In this document: positions 1 through 8,722 of the stretch, in pieces
Layout: every line of letters starts with the position of its first letter
Position numbering within the stretch: position 1 is the stretch's first letter
NCBI RefSeq assembly: GCF_017298635.1
Contig: NZ_CP071182.1
Coordinates: 4,998,001-5,062,000 of the forward strand
DNA length: 64,000 nt
Source of the DNA: Paenalicyclobacillus mengziensis
GTDB lineage: Bacteria; Bacillota; Bacilli; Alicyclobacillales; Alicyclobacillaceae
Direction of reading: 5' to 3'
Made by a program: the position numbers and the translations under genes
Notes under the pieces: generated by a model
Databases searched by the model: none
Seen by the model: only the letters and a program-made list of their open reading frames with translations
Told to the model about the DNA's origin: nothing

Positions 1-608
1 GTCGCTTCTGCTTCAACATGTGTCGTGTCGGCAACCAGCGCGTCTTCGGCATCTAGCACGCCCTGCTTCAGATTGAACATAACGACTAGCTGTCGAGCCT
101 TATCCCATAATCCGAAGTTCGTCATGATGTCGTCGAAGCGGGCAAACGAGCGGTAGCTAGGGAGTTTGCCTGTAAACCCGCAAGCTTCAGCAAACAACGG
201 ATTTGAGCGAACCTGAAGGTAGACACTCTCTGCCATGCTCTCAACGTATAGCAATCGAGCCAGTTCGAATGCACGCATCATGGGCATAAAGTCGTGGGGT
301 TTGCGGCCTGAGCGACTTCGTCTGGCTGCCAGCGTATCATCTACATGGCGGGTTCGGGTCGGGAGCACTATGCCAAGAACAGAGTCGTCGGCATTGCCGG
401 CTTTGTCCAACCGTTTCACCCGCTCCCTCCGCAGCGAGTCATATAGATGCAGATAGTACTCTTGCTCGATACCATCAAAGATATCCCAGGGGAATGTTAG
501 TGCAGGGAGAACAAATGGAACGTCGATATACTGCTCCCATTGACGAGGAATCAGGGGGAAGGGAACCAAACCAGATTGCGCGTGTTGTGATATACTGGAT
601 TTCGCCAT
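1..608 (-). CDS. Transposase, DDE type, N-terminal part
   Basis: N-terminal ~202 residues of a transposase; the rest lies left of the window. The start ATG at 608-606 was chosen because it follows an AGGAGAAG ribosome site and matches the start of the complete copy at 44803. An upstream in-frame ATG in the leader exists but lacks a good ribosome site. The reading frame is open through the whole visible part, so this copy may be functional. Compared with the full copy, residues about 28-115 carry many substitutions while the flanking parts are nearly identical, which suggests recombination between two lineages of the element. Confidence 0.85.
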   Translation of the reverse strand, partial: MAKSSISQHAQSGLVPFPLIPRQWEQYIDVPFVLPALTFPWDIFDGIEQEYYLHLYDSLRRERVKRLDKAGNADDSVLGIVLPTRTRHVDDTLAARRSRSGRKPHDFMPMMRAFELARLLYVESMAESVYLQVRSNPLFAEACGFTGKLPSYRSFARFDDIMTNFGLWDKARQLVVMFNLKQGVLDAEDALVADTTHVEAEA

Positions 609-914
609 GGATCTTCTCCTTTGTCGTGAATGGGTTTTCGTCGACTTAATTCTACCAAAAGAGAGTTCCGTGGCGTATTTATGTCCAGCACCAATTGAAA
701 GATTTTCATCCACCATGATTTTCCTCGCATAAACATCCGGTACCATTGATAAACATCCAATTCACATGGACATAGATAGACACATAGACACCTTGCAACG
801 TCTATAATAAAGTTCTCTGATCATTCCGTTTTCCTTTGACGAAATAAAGTATGTCGCATCCTACATCCAACTTACCTGTTATAACGGTGGTTATTCAATT
901 TTGGCAGCGGCTCT
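1..914 (-). mobile_element. DDE insertion sequence, copy A (cut by window start)
   Basis: This is the leading part of an insertion sequence that also occurs complete at 44497-46474. The outer end is at about 914, where the reverse complement reads AGAGCCGCTGCCAAAATT, matching the terminal inverted repeat of the second copy. The 250-300 bp leader and about 200 bp of internal coding sequence are identical or nearly so to the second copy, while the stretch from about 195 to 560 is clearly diverged. The element has inserted into a histidine kinase gene, whose 3' end continues immediately to the right. Confidence 0.85.
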
Positions 915-1245
915 GAATATCATGAAAAATGGCATTGAAGCCATGCCTACCGGTGGTACCTTGACGGTGAGGGCGAACCGAGTCAAAGAATTCGCTTCGG
1001 TGCAAATTGCAGACACAGGGATTGGAATGACGGTTGCGACCGTTCGTCATTTAGGAGAGCCCTTCTACTCAACCAAACATAGTGGTACAGGGCTCGGTTT
1101 GATGGCAAGTTATCGATACTGCCAAGCCATGGGCGGAAAAATCAAGGTAAGCAGTACAATACATAAAGGAACCACATTTGAAGTTTTGTTACCTCTGTGT
1201 GCTTCACTACCTCCGACCGAGCACGCACCTCACGTCCAGCCCTGA
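913..1245 (+). pseudogene. Sensor histidine kinase, 3' fragment cut by the insertion sequence
   Basis: About 110 codons encode the end of a HATPase_c (GHKL) catalytic domain. The N box is visible (NIMKNGIEAMPTGG), followed by the G1 box (DTGIGM) and the G2 region (GEPFYSTK, GTGLGL). This architecture fits sporulation- or NtrB-type kinases. The sensor, dimerisation domain and phospho-accepting histidine are missing, because the upstream part is replaced by the inserted element ending at 914. It cannot act as a kinase on its own, so I treat it as a pseudogene. The 5' half may survive left of the window, beyond the insertion sequence. Confidence 0.85.
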
Positions 1246-1415
1246 ACATCACCACATTATTCGCAAATATTCTACATAAACATTCACAATCCCTCCGAGA
1301 CCCGTTGACTTGGATGGGATACACTAGACATAACATGCCATCGGCACGCTGCGCGTTCATTTACGTTGCATTTTTGAGGAACCAATGCCAAAGAACAAAA
1401 AATGAAGGGAGTATC

Positions 1416-1817
1416 ATGATGGGTCCAATCAAGGGGCTTGTGCTTGGGGTGTCAGCACTGGCACTCGCAGGTCTGCTTGGAACGTTACCGCCACATTCGG
1501 CAGCCGGTCTCGTGGACAGTTCCCAACCCCTGCTGACGAACACCAACACGCTGGGCTCGGGTGCAGTTCAGAACGCCAAGTTATCTGGGAAAAACTCTCC
1601 ATCCCCCGCCGTAGCTTCAAATTCGGGTTCAGGCTCAGGGCACGCACCGGGGGCACAAACTGGCTCATCGATTCAACAAGGTCCGATTCAATTCTCACAG
1701 TCAGCGCAACCACCGAGCGGGGTCCGCCGCTTCAAACACGACCACGGTGAACACCGACACGATGATGGATGGCAACAAGGAACTGCGGGCAATGACCAGG
1801 GATACGGAGACAATTGA
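1416..1817 (+). CDS. Small secreted protein, unknown function
   Basis: A 133-residue protein with an N-terminal signal peptide (hydrophobic segment at residues 4-20, then a Ser-Ala-Ala processing region). The mature part is Ser/Gly/Gln/Asn-rich and low in complexity, with a His/Asp-rich tail (HDHGEHRHDD) that could bind metal. The start ATG at 1416 (or the adjacent ATG at 1419) follows GGGAG at a proper distance. Longer upstream readings lack a ribosome site. It belongs to no family I recognise. Its 3' end faces the convergent gene at 1941, and the hairpin at 1891-1927 lies between them. Confidence 0.6.
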   Translation: MMGPIKGLVLGVSALALAGLLGTLPPHSAAGLVDSSQPLLTNTNTLGSGAVQNAKLSGKNSPSPAVASNSGSGSGHAPGAQTGSSIQQGPIQFSQSAQPPSGVRRFKHDHGEHRHDDGWQQGTAGNDQGYGDN

Positions 1818-1890
1818 ACAGACCCCTTTGAGGGCGACTTGCTCAGTATTCACCCCGTTACCTCAAGAAGGACCTGATTGAAAATAGAAA

Positions 1891-1927
1891 ACCGCCCCAG
1901 TGCCGCGCTAGGCACATGTGGGGCGGT
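1891..1927. terminator. Intrinsic terminator between convergent genes
   Basis: Perfect 9-bp stem ACCGCCCCA/TGGGGCGGT enclosing a smaller TGCC/GGCA stem. On the minus strand the stem is followed by TTTTCTATTTTC. It lies 14 bp beyond the stop of the minus-strand gene at 1941 and would also stop transcription from the left. Confidence 0.8.
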
Positions 1928-1940
1928 CCCTCTCCATCGA

Positions 1941-2915
1941 CTACTGATTGTTGACGACCGTTTCCAATGCTTGAATAGGGTTTCCGCTTTGCTGCAATTC
2001 GTTGACTTTGATGCCCTCTTGCCAAGCGATGGTGGTTTGTGGATGAAAGGTTGTGCTCGTATCGGTACTGTTGACGATAATGACACCATGGTTATTCGGG
2101 GCTGGCAGCATATGCGTATGAAGATAAGCGACGATGTTCTCTGCAACCTGTTTTACGCCCGTATTCATCGTATAATAACGGACTTCAATCGCCCAGTTCC
2201 CCTCTTGCCACTCATATCTTGCATGCCCCATACCGGCACTTTCCATGGCGGTAATGCCGTACCCCAGGTCGACCGGCGCACCGGACAGTGCCCCACCTTG
2301 AATGCTCGCAATCTGATTTGCTGCTTCCGCGGCGGTAGCATAGGACTTCGTCGAAATCGGGCTGTATCCTTGCCCTGTCAAATTCCAGTTGACACCATCC
2401 CAAGTTGTCCCCATGCCAAAATCATGTGTCAGCACAGAGTCCACGTAGTAAATCGGTACGTACGTCGTATTGACACCCGATGCTGGGTCCTTTGCAACCA
2501 ACTTCGGCAAGTTCATTGATGGTGGACCTCCGGCAACGAGGCTGATTTGCATTTGCCCCGCCGGTGCTACAATTGGATTCGCTTCTGGGTTGCCGAGGGC
2601 AACGTCGAACTTCCAGTTTGCTGGATACTTTGCAAACACCAAGTCCGTTCCGTTCCACGTTGTTTGAAAGCCCACTTGCTTCAATGCTTGTTGCAAGTAG
2701 TAAATCGGTACCCAAGTTGTATTTGCGCCGCTCCACGGGTCCTTTGCAACCACATGTTGAGGATTCGACACAGTTTGTCCGTTCAGATGAATATGTGTTG
2801 CCACCATTGTATATCCAGACTGAGTCGCCGCCATAACGGGTGCTGTCCCCAAACCCGCAACCGATGTCATCCCCGCTAAGGCCAAACCCGCTGCTCCAAA
2901 TTTATTGAATTTCAT
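1941..2915 (-). CDS. Secreted stalk-domain protein (copper amine oxidase N-terminal-like repeats)
   Basis: A 324-residue protein with a clear signal peptide (MKFNKFGAAGLALAGM, processing near AAT). Two internal repeats follow, each with the pattern KDP-SG-NTT-VPIYY near residues 57-75 and 142-160. This resembles the copper amine oxidase N-terminal-like (stalk) domain found in many secreted Firmicutes proteins. The C-terminal third has no domain I can name. A role at the cell surface or in peptidoglycan or metal interaction is only inferred. The gene is monocistronic and ends at the terminator at 1891-1927. Confidence 0.75.
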   Translation of the reverse strand: MKFNKFGAAGLALAGMTSVAGLGTAPVMAATQSGYTMVATHIHLNGQTVSNPQHVVAKDPWSGANTTWVPIYYLQQALKQVGFQTTWNGTDLVFAKYPANWKFDVALGNPEANPIVAPAGQMQISLVAGGPPSMNLPKLVAKDPASGVNTTYVPIYYVDSVLTHDFGMGTTWDGVNWNLTGQGYSPISTKSYATAAEAANQIASIQGGALSGAPVDLGYGITAMESAGMGHARYEWQEGNWAIEVRYYTMNTGVKQVAENIVAYLHTHMLPAPNNHGVIIVNSTDTSTTFHPQTTIAWQEGIKVNELQQSGNPIQALETVVNNQ

Positions 2916-3185
2916 GGACTGTCACTCTCCCTTTGTCGTCGTTCAAAATTCACATGAAATGCGTCGTTCACGCGTCAGATGGAGTTAGATGGAATTGTAG
3001 CTTGGAACTATGCGCATGTTCCTGTCTTTTTGCTCGTTACGTGTAAGTAGACGTGTTGACCGCGCGAGGGTTACAAGGAATCTGCAAAGGAAAATTTGGA
3101 AAACAAAAAACCGCGTCACAAACGGCGCGGACGATACCCAACAAGAGAATTGTCTTACTTTCTACCGCCATCTCCATCTGAAACA

Positions 3186-3597
3186 TTACATATCCGAAGG
3201 CGAAACCTTAATTTTTATCCGCCCTTCCGATTGATAATCGATATGGCCATATTGTGTATGACAGTACTCCGCAAACCGAATCATGGCGTTCGCCATCTCA
3301 CCTGCCGACTCTTTGACCATCTTCCCTCGAAAATGATAGCCATCGCCGCCATAAGCAATGTAATCATTGGTCACGACTTGATAAAGCCTCTTTGGGTCTA
3401 ACTTGTCTCCATGAAGGAACAAGTCAAGATCAAGAAGGTGACCTTCTTCATCAGTGATGATTGTGTACTCCAACCCCGATGTCTGCAGGTCAATTCGTTG
3501 ACCCTTGGTATAGGAATGCCGAATCACCTCAGCAATGGCTTCCCCCGACATCTCAAAGACAACCATTTGGTTCCGAAAGGGTGCTGTTCGGTGACCA
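3186..3597 (-). pseudogene. 5'-nucleotidase, C-terminal part (split from the N-terminal part at 7664-8662)
   Basis: The frame from about NQMVVFEMSGEAI to the TAA at 3188 encodes the second half of a 5'-nucleotidase C-terminal domain (substrate-binding part, including YGGDGYHF). It continues the protein whose N-terminal part lies at 7664-8662. Removing the IS605-type element between them joins HQIY to RTAPFRNQ in frame. The extra N-terminal residues of the open frame here come from insertion-sequence DNA. No start signal or promoter is evident, so the fragment is probably silent. Confidence 0.85.
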
Positions 3598-3685
3598 CTC
3601 CCCATGCCTAAAGGCCTTAGCATTACCCATAAGTGATTTGCAAAAAGTGCTGGACACATGCCTAGACTTTTTGTAGACTCGTCTC

Positions 3686-4588
3686 ATGAATACTCAACGG
3701 ACCACAAAGGACTTAGGCTATCGATACTGTGGGAGAATGTTCACCGAATCAGAACTTGCTGTGATTCGGAGGATTATCGCATCTCCTCAACAATTTCCAA
3801 CCAGGGCGGCCATTGCTCGTGAAATGTGTGCTGTTCTTGATTGGCTAAAACCGGATGGGCTACCGAAAGTAATGTCTGCAAGGGTAGCCCTTTTACGAAT
3901 GCAGGAGGACGGACTGTTATCTCTGCCTGCTCCGACACATTCGTATACGCCTGCGCAACGGGTGAAAATCACTGACGTCTCCAGCCCCCAGCCTGAAATC
4001 CGCTGTTCCATTTCAGAACTTGTCAATCTCACCCTACATCGTGTGACCACAACAGCGGATTCGAAGTTATGGAATGAGTTGGTAGAGCGCTATCATTATC
4101 TGGGATACCGACCTTTGCCAGGTGCTCAGGTACGTTATATCGTTAAGCATGAAGACACTCTTTTGGCCGTCCTCGGCTTTGGTGCTGCCGCTTGGAAAGT
4201 AGCTGCTCGCGACTCCTTTATCGGTTGGAAGGCAACTCAGCGTTCCGACCAACTACATCTTGTGATCAACAACGCTCGGTTCCTGATTCTGCCTTGGGTA
4301 CACGTGCCTCACTTGGCATCCCGTATCCTTGGTATGGCTGCTCGGCAAGTAACTCGTGATTGGCCAAAATTGTACGGATATAAACCAGTTTTACTAGAGA
4401 CATTTGTAGAACGGGAGCGTTTTTCCGGCACCTGTTATAAGGCCGCCAATTGGCTTTGCGTGGGACAAACAACGGGGCGAGGAAAGTTGGATCGTTATCA
4501 TCGTCACAGCCTTCCCGTTAAAGATGTCTACGTGTATCCCTTGCACCGCCACTTTCGACGCTTCTTAGCGATAGAGGAAACGTACTGA
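3686..4588 (+). CDS. DUF4338 (DruA-family) protein carried by an IS element
   Basis: A 300-residue protein resembling the DUF4338 family, whose best-known member is DruA of the Druantia anti-phage system. Recognisable parts are a helical N-terminal region and the core from about residue 125, with LWNELVERYHYLGYRPLPG, a GFGAAAWKVAARD segment and a NNARFLILPWV segment. Its stop overlaps the start of the transposase gene by one base (TGATG), which points to translational coupling. Being inside the inverted repeats, it moves with the element. Whether it helps transposition (for example target choice), defends the host, or does both cannot be told from sequence. Family assignment is good; role unknown. 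Confidence 0.75.
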   Translation: MNTQRTTKDLGYRYCGRMFTESELAVIRRIIASPQQFPTRAAIAREMCAVLDWLKPDGLPKVMSARVALLRMQEDGLLSLPAPTHSYTPAQRVKITDVSSPQPEIRCSISELVNLTLHRVTTTADSKLWNELVERYHYLGYRPLPGAQVRYIVKHEDTLLAVLGFGAAAWKVAARDSFIGWKATQRSDQLHLVINNARFLILPWVHVPHLASRILGMAARQVTRDWPKLYGYKPVLLETFVERERFSGTCYKAANWLCVGQTTGRGKLDRYHRHSLPVKDVYVYPLHRHFRRFLAIEETY

Positions 4589-5937
4589 TGCTGTGGGCAG
4601 CCAGGGAGTTTGCAACAGCAAAATTGGGCGACGCTCGTCTGACCCAGCGGCTGATCTCCTTAGTTGAAAAACTCGCAGAGCACCCACAAAGCTCATTACC
4701 GGAGGCCCTCGGTGAATGGAGCGCAACCAAAGCAGCGTACCGTTTCTTCAGCAATCCGAAGGTAACGTTGCAAGCCATATACGATTCTCATCGAGAGGCG
4801 ACTTTAGACAAAATGCAGAATCAGTCTACTATCCTGGCTATACAGGATACCACTGTCTTTAACTTTACCCTGCACCGCCAGACTGAGGGACTCGGCCCCA
4901 TCGGGCAAGCAGGTCTATCCGGTTTTTTTCTGCACAGTTGTCTTGCCGTATCGGCTGAGGGAGTACCACAGGGTATCTTAGCCCATCATATGTGGGTGCG
5001 TTCTCCGGAGGGAAAGGACAGTCGTAACACGCACAAAAAACGAACCTTAGCGGACAAAGAGAGTGCCCGCTGGATTGATATGACGAAAGAGGTACGAAAC
5101 ACTGTTCCTGATTCCACCAGGGTCATTATGGTTGGAGACCGGGAAAGTGATATTTTTGACCTTTTCCTACTTGCGGCCAGTCATCATGACTTTTTAGTTC
5201 GGGCTGCGTGGGATCGCCGTTTGCACGATTCTGAGGAGTATCTGTGGCATGCGGTGGAGAGCAACCCGATCTTAGGACGAACGACCGTGAAGATTCCACG
5301 TGCGGATGATCGACCTGAACGGATGGCCCTACTCACCCTGCAGGTGGCTACGGTAACATTGAGAACGCCACCTCATCGAAAGAAGGAGAACCTTCAGCCC
5401 CCTACGTTGACCGCGCTTCTCGTCCGAGAAGAATCATCACCCAATGACGAAGAACCAATAGAATGGATGCTTTTGACCACCCTATCTGTTACCGCGATGG
5501 AGCAAGCCCTGCAATGCCTAACATGGTACACATATCGCTGGCGAATTGAAAGGTACCATTACATTTTGAAAAGCGGTTGCCAAATTGAAAAACTTCAGTT
5601 GGAAACCAAGGATCGTCTGACGCGTGCGGTGGCGGTGTATAGCATCGTTGCCACGCGCCTGCTATGGTTAACATATCAAGCAAGAGAGACGCCTGAGGCA
5701 CCATGTACTGTAGTCCTCCGCGAGAGCGAGTGGAAGGCCCTCTATATCGCTAAACACAAGAGCACTTCTCTTCCCAAACACCCACCGAACTTGCAAACCG
5801 CAGTCCTTTGGATTGCCAAGCTCGGCGGCTTTCTAGGCCGCAAACATGATGGCAATCCAGGTCTTAAAGTCCTATGGAAAGGACTCCGTCGGCTTGAGGA
5901 CCTAACCACAATGTGGGAGATCCTCCATCCAACGTGA
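4588..5937 (+). CDS. IS4-family transposase
   Basis: A 449-residue DDE transposase. The three catalytic positions are visible as D87 (AIQDTTVFNF), D184 (VMVGDRESDIFDL) and E321. The last lies in an exact YREK signature of the IS4 family, Y314-x2-R317-x3-E321-x6-K328. The N-terminal segment (EFATAKLGDARLTQRL, then WSATKAAYRFF) is typical of the Tn5/IS50-like branch. The start overlaps the DUF4338 gene. The frame is intact and identical to copy 2 at 33103-34452, so the element is probably active or recently so. Confidence 0.92.
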   Translation: MLWAAREFATAKLGDARLTQRLISLVEKLAEHPQSSLPEALGEWSATKAAYRFFSNPKVTLQAIYDSHREATLDKMQNQSTILAIQDTTVFNFTLHRQTEGLGPIGQAGLSGFFLHSCLAVSAEGVPQGILAHHMWVRSPEGKDSRNTHKKRTLADKESARWIDMTKEVRNTVPDSTRVIMVGDRESDIFDLFLLAASHHDFLVRAAWDRRLHDSEEYLWHAVESNPILGRTTVKIPRADDRPERMALLTLQVATVTLRTPPHRKKENLQPPTLTALLVREESSPNDEEPIEWMLLTTLSVTAMEQALQCLTWYTYRWRIERYHYILKSGCQIEKLQLETKDRLTRAVAVYSIVATRLLWLTYQARETPEAPCTVVLRESEWKALYIAKHKSTSLPKHPPNLQTAVLWIAKLGGFLGRKHDGNPGLKVLWKGLRRLEDLTTMWEILHPT

Positions 5938-6039
5938 CTTATGGGTAATGCTAAGGCCTAAAGGCAGGGGCTTCTCAGAACACGCATGACGCAATCGTCT
6001 ACGTTACGTTCTGAAGGCTCAGTCCAAGCCAAGTTGATG

Positions 6040-7119
6040 CTAGCCTAACGCACGTTTCAAGATGTTTTGTGCGGCGTTTACGTCCCGATCCTGAACATAG
6101 CCACAATGGTCGCACCTGTGTACACGCTCAGACAGCCTTTTTGGAACGATTTCCCCGCAATTCGAGCAGAGTTGACTTGTGTTTTTGGGATCGACCAGTA
6201 CGACACGACGACCAGCTTCTTCCGCTTTGTACGTGGTGTACTGTACAAGTTGATTCCAAGACGCATCAACGATGCTTTTGGCAAGGTGGTGATTTTTCAT
6301 CATTCCTTGCACGTTCAGATTTTCAAAAGCAATGAGTCCGTAGCCATTGACCAGTTTTCGAGACACTTTGTGCGCGTGGTCCCTGCGTTGATTCGCGATA
6401 TGCTCATGCAATCTCGCCAGTTCTCTGATGGTTTTGCGACGACGAACAGACCCCTTCTGCTTGCGTGATACTGATCGTTGTTTTCTGTGCAATGTCCGTT
6501 CAGATTCACGCAGCAACTTCGGATGTTCGTAAAACTCCCCATCAGACGTGATGGCAAGATGCTTAACACCAAGATCGACCCCAACGGTTCCTTTGGACTC
6601 TGGCAACGTATTCGGCTCCACTTCACACGACAGACTGGCGTAATACTTCCCGTTTTTCACCATGACAGTACAAGTTTTGATTTCCCCTTGCGGCTGGCGA
6701 TGGAGTTTCATTTTTACTTCGCCAATCTTCGAGAGTGTTAATTGATTACCACGGATCGAATAGCCACTCTGTGGGTACGTAAAAGAGTCATATCGCCCTG
6801 CTGATTTAAAACGCGGATAGCCAGGTGTCTCTCCTGCCTTCACGCGACGAAAGAAGGCTTGAAACGCTTTGTCCAGTCGTTTAACCACATCTTGCAACAC
6901 CTGCGAGTGAACCTGTTTTAACGCTGGAATGTACTTCTTGCGCTCATTCAGCGTATTTGCCTGATCGTAGTAATTCAGTGTGGTCTTGTCCGTTTCATAG
7001 GCAAACCGCCGTTCGTCTAGCAGGCGATTGTAGAGCAGGCAACAGCGTTCTAAAGTGAACTGTATTTTCTCTTCTTGTTCTTTCGTGGGGTAAAGTCTGT
7101 ACTTGTACGCTTTTCGCAT
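6040..7119 (-). CDS. tnpB: TnpB, RNA-guided nuclease of an IS200/IS605-type element
   Basis: A 359-residue protein with the RuvC-like residues D182 (GVDLGVKH), E266 (IAFENLNV) and D346 (DRDVNAAQNI). A zinc ribbon has C318-x2-C321 and C336-x2-C339. The N-terminal YKYRLYPTKEQ is typical. Known TnpB proteins use an omega RNA transcribed from the 3' end of the gene and the element's right end to cut DNA next to a TAM that equals the insertion motif; here that would be TTTAT. The frame is intact. However, the right end is interrupted by the IS4-type element, so omega RNA formation from this copy is probably disturbed. Confidence 0.93.
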   Translation of the reverse strand: MRKAYKYRLYPTKEQEEKIQFTLERCCLLYNRLLDERRFAYETDKTTLNYYDQANTLNERKKYIPALKQVHSQVLQDVVKRLDKAFQAFFRRVKAGETPGYPRFKSAGRYDSFTYPQSGYSIRGNQLTLSKIGEVKMKLHRQPQGEIKTCTVMVKNGKYYASLSCEVEPNTLPESKGTVGVDLGVKHLAITSDGEFYEHPKLLRESERTLHRKQRSVSRKQKGSVRRRKTIRELARLHEHIANQRRDHAHKVSRKLVNGYGLIAFENLNVQGMMKNHHLAKSIVDASWNQLVQYTTYKAEEAGRRVVLVDPKNTSQLCSNCGEIVPKRLSERVHRCDHCGYVQDRDVNAAQNILKRALG

Positions 7120-7123
7120 AAGA

Positions 7124-7522
7124 TCATCTCGATTTCTGCGCTTCGATATACTTCTTAATTACGTCCAGTTGAACCGTGCCCACCGTGGCGACAAAATAGG
7201 AATTCGTCCACAGGGAAGGCAATCGACTCTTTAGAGATTTGAATTCATTGCGTAGGATTTTGGACGTATATCCCTTGAGGTGTTTAACGACTTTGTGAAT
7301 GCCGTATTGCGGATCGCACTTGATGAGAAGGTGAACATGGTCAGGCATGATTTCCATCTCAACAATTTCAGCCTGAATGTCTGTTGCCTTTTCCGAAAGC
7401 AACACCTTTAACCTCGCGTCAATGGGTTCAACAAGCACTTTACGGCGATATTTCGGACAAAAGACAACATGGTATTTACAGTCGAACGTGATATTGTGGT
7501 TTGAATCAACATCTCTACTCAT
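7124..7522 (-). CDS. tnpA: TnpA, Y1 HUH transposase of the IS200/IS605-type element
   Basis: A 132-residue protein with the metal-binding HUH motif (MPDHVHLLI, H62 and H64) and the catalytic tyrosine Y125 in VIKKYIEAQ. This is the usual length for IS200/IS605 TnpA. It precedes tnpB by four bases on the same strand and is likely co-transcribed with it. It cuts and rejoins single-stranded element ends and could act in trans on the related short element at 31839-34493. Confidence 0.93.
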   Translation of the reverse strand: MSRDVDSNHNITFDCKYHVVFCPKYRRKVLVEPIDARLKVLLSEKATDIQAEIVEMEIMPDHVHLLIKCDPQYGIHKVVKHLKGYTSKILRNEFKSLKSRLPSLWTNSYFVATVGTVQLDVIKKYIEAQKSR

Positions 7523-7663
7523 GACGAATCACCAAGAATAGTATAGTATAAAACATTAGATAGAACAATGTTATCTAACGTTTTGACTAAAGAGAAAAAA
7601 TTCGCCTGACGGCGAACGCCTTATATCCCCATAGCTAAAGCAAGGGGTTTTACGGCGCATTTG

Positions 7664-8662
7664 ATAAATTTGATGCCGTGTAATCGTCTCGGGATAAATG
7701 GGTGTTCGTATTCCTCCGTTATTGGTCAAAGCGATGTCAGCCTTTGTCCCATGGCGAAGCGCATCCGTCCAAAAATTCCCAAGAGGGGCGTCTGTCTCAT
7801 CTAAGTTCTCGATAGACAGACCGTTTGTCGTAGCAATTGCCTCCTGTAAGAATGCCGCATTTTTATTGAAATAGTCCTCTACTTGGGATTGAATCTCGGC
7901 TTTCACCACTTCTAGAGACTCGATTGGAATGAATTGATGATTGATTTTGTCCACCTTATGAGATGCCGGATTATAGTGAATCTCTAAGTGACCTACGACC
8001 TGGCCATACGCACCGCCGTTCACGATTGGAGTGCCATTCACAACCTCCAGTTCTACAATCGAGTGTGAATGTCCACCTATGATAAGATCGTATCCTTCGA
8101 GTTGTTCTGCGATCATTCGGTCAATAGCCACTCCAACATGAGTTAAGGCGATTAATACATCAACCTCGTTTCGAAGCGCCAAATGCTTCCTGAGTGTCTC
8201 AAGCGGATCGAGGAATTCTAGACCCTCAATACTTTTAGTCATCGTCGAAGGGGGGGTTTCGGTAACGGATACAACGCCCACCGTCAAATCACGGAATCGA
8301 AATATGTGATAAGGATCCGGCTGCTGAATCGGAATCTGATGGTCTTTCACAGCGATGTTGGCTCCAAGCCAGGGGAAATCGGATAATTTTCGATTGATCT
8401 CAAAACATTCCTGTCCATAGTCGAAATCATGGTTTCCGATGGCCATTGCAAAAAGGTCCATCTGATTCAGTAATTCGACAATGGGTCTTCCTTGGTGCAA
8501 GTCGACAACGGGGTTTCCACTGGAAATATCTCCGGCATCTAAATAAAGAAAATTGTCCGCTTTACTTTTTTCTTCGTCAATGTAAGCAGCAATCTTACCA
8601 AAGCCATCAATCATTGCATGGAGGTCGTTGGTGTAAATGATTGTTAGTTTCTTATTTGCCAC
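7664..8662 (-). pseudogene. 5'-nucleotidase / metallophosphoesterase, N-terminal part
   Basis: About 333 codons of a bacterial 5'-nucleotidase (UshA/YunD type). The metallophosphoesterase motifs are in order: TNDLHAMIDG, LDAGD, GNHDFDYG, LTHVG and GGHSH. The start of the C-terminal domain follows (LTNNGGIRTPI). Translation should start at the GTG 8662-8660, eight bases after a perfect AGGAGG; the first codons read VANKKLTIIYTND. No signal peptide is seen, so the enzyme was cytoplasmic. The native frame stops at HQIY, where the IS605-type element is inserted, and the open frame runs on into element DNA to 7571. The missing part is at 3186-3597. Confidence 0.9.
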
Positions 8663-8722
8663 GCTATGGACCTCCTGTAACAAACGAGTTGGATTTGCCA
8701 CGTTACATTGAATGCGCAAAAA

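Larger units (their letters stand above)
3616..5955 (+). mobile_element. IS4-type element carrying a DruA-family gene, copy 1
   Basis: 2,340 bp, with about 19-bp perfect terminal inverted repeats (CTTAGCATTACCCATAAGT and its complement). It is flanked by a 10-bp duplication GCCTAAAGGC at 3606-3615 and 5956-5965. It carries two overlapping genes, a DUF4338 gene and a DDE transposase. Copy 2 at 32131-34470 has the same length and encodes identical proteins. The duplicated target is the apex of the IS605-type right-end hairpin. Confidence 0.9.
3591..7663 (-). mobile_element. IS200/IS605-type element with tnpA and tnpB, interrupted by a second element
   Basis: The left end (about 7663) follows TTTAT in the host gene and contains the TATGGGGATATAAG segment plus a TTCGCC/GGCGAA hairpin. 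The right end (about 3591) carries a CCCCTGCC-TTTA-GGCATGGGG hairpin followed by GTGGTCAC. The same ends bound the small element at 31839-34493. Such elements move as single strands through a Y1 HUH transposase and make no target duplication. The right-end hairpin is split at its apex by the 2,340-bp element at 3616-5955. Confidence 0.85.

Noticed and set aside
1878..2879. Plus-strand open frames opposite the stalk-domain gene
   Set aside because: They are reverse shadows of a well-supported secreted protein with signal peptide and domain repeats; no start signals.
3686..5937. A Druantia defence system
   Set aside because: Only a DruA-family gene is present. No DruB-E genes or large helicase follow; the gene lies inside an insertion sequence.
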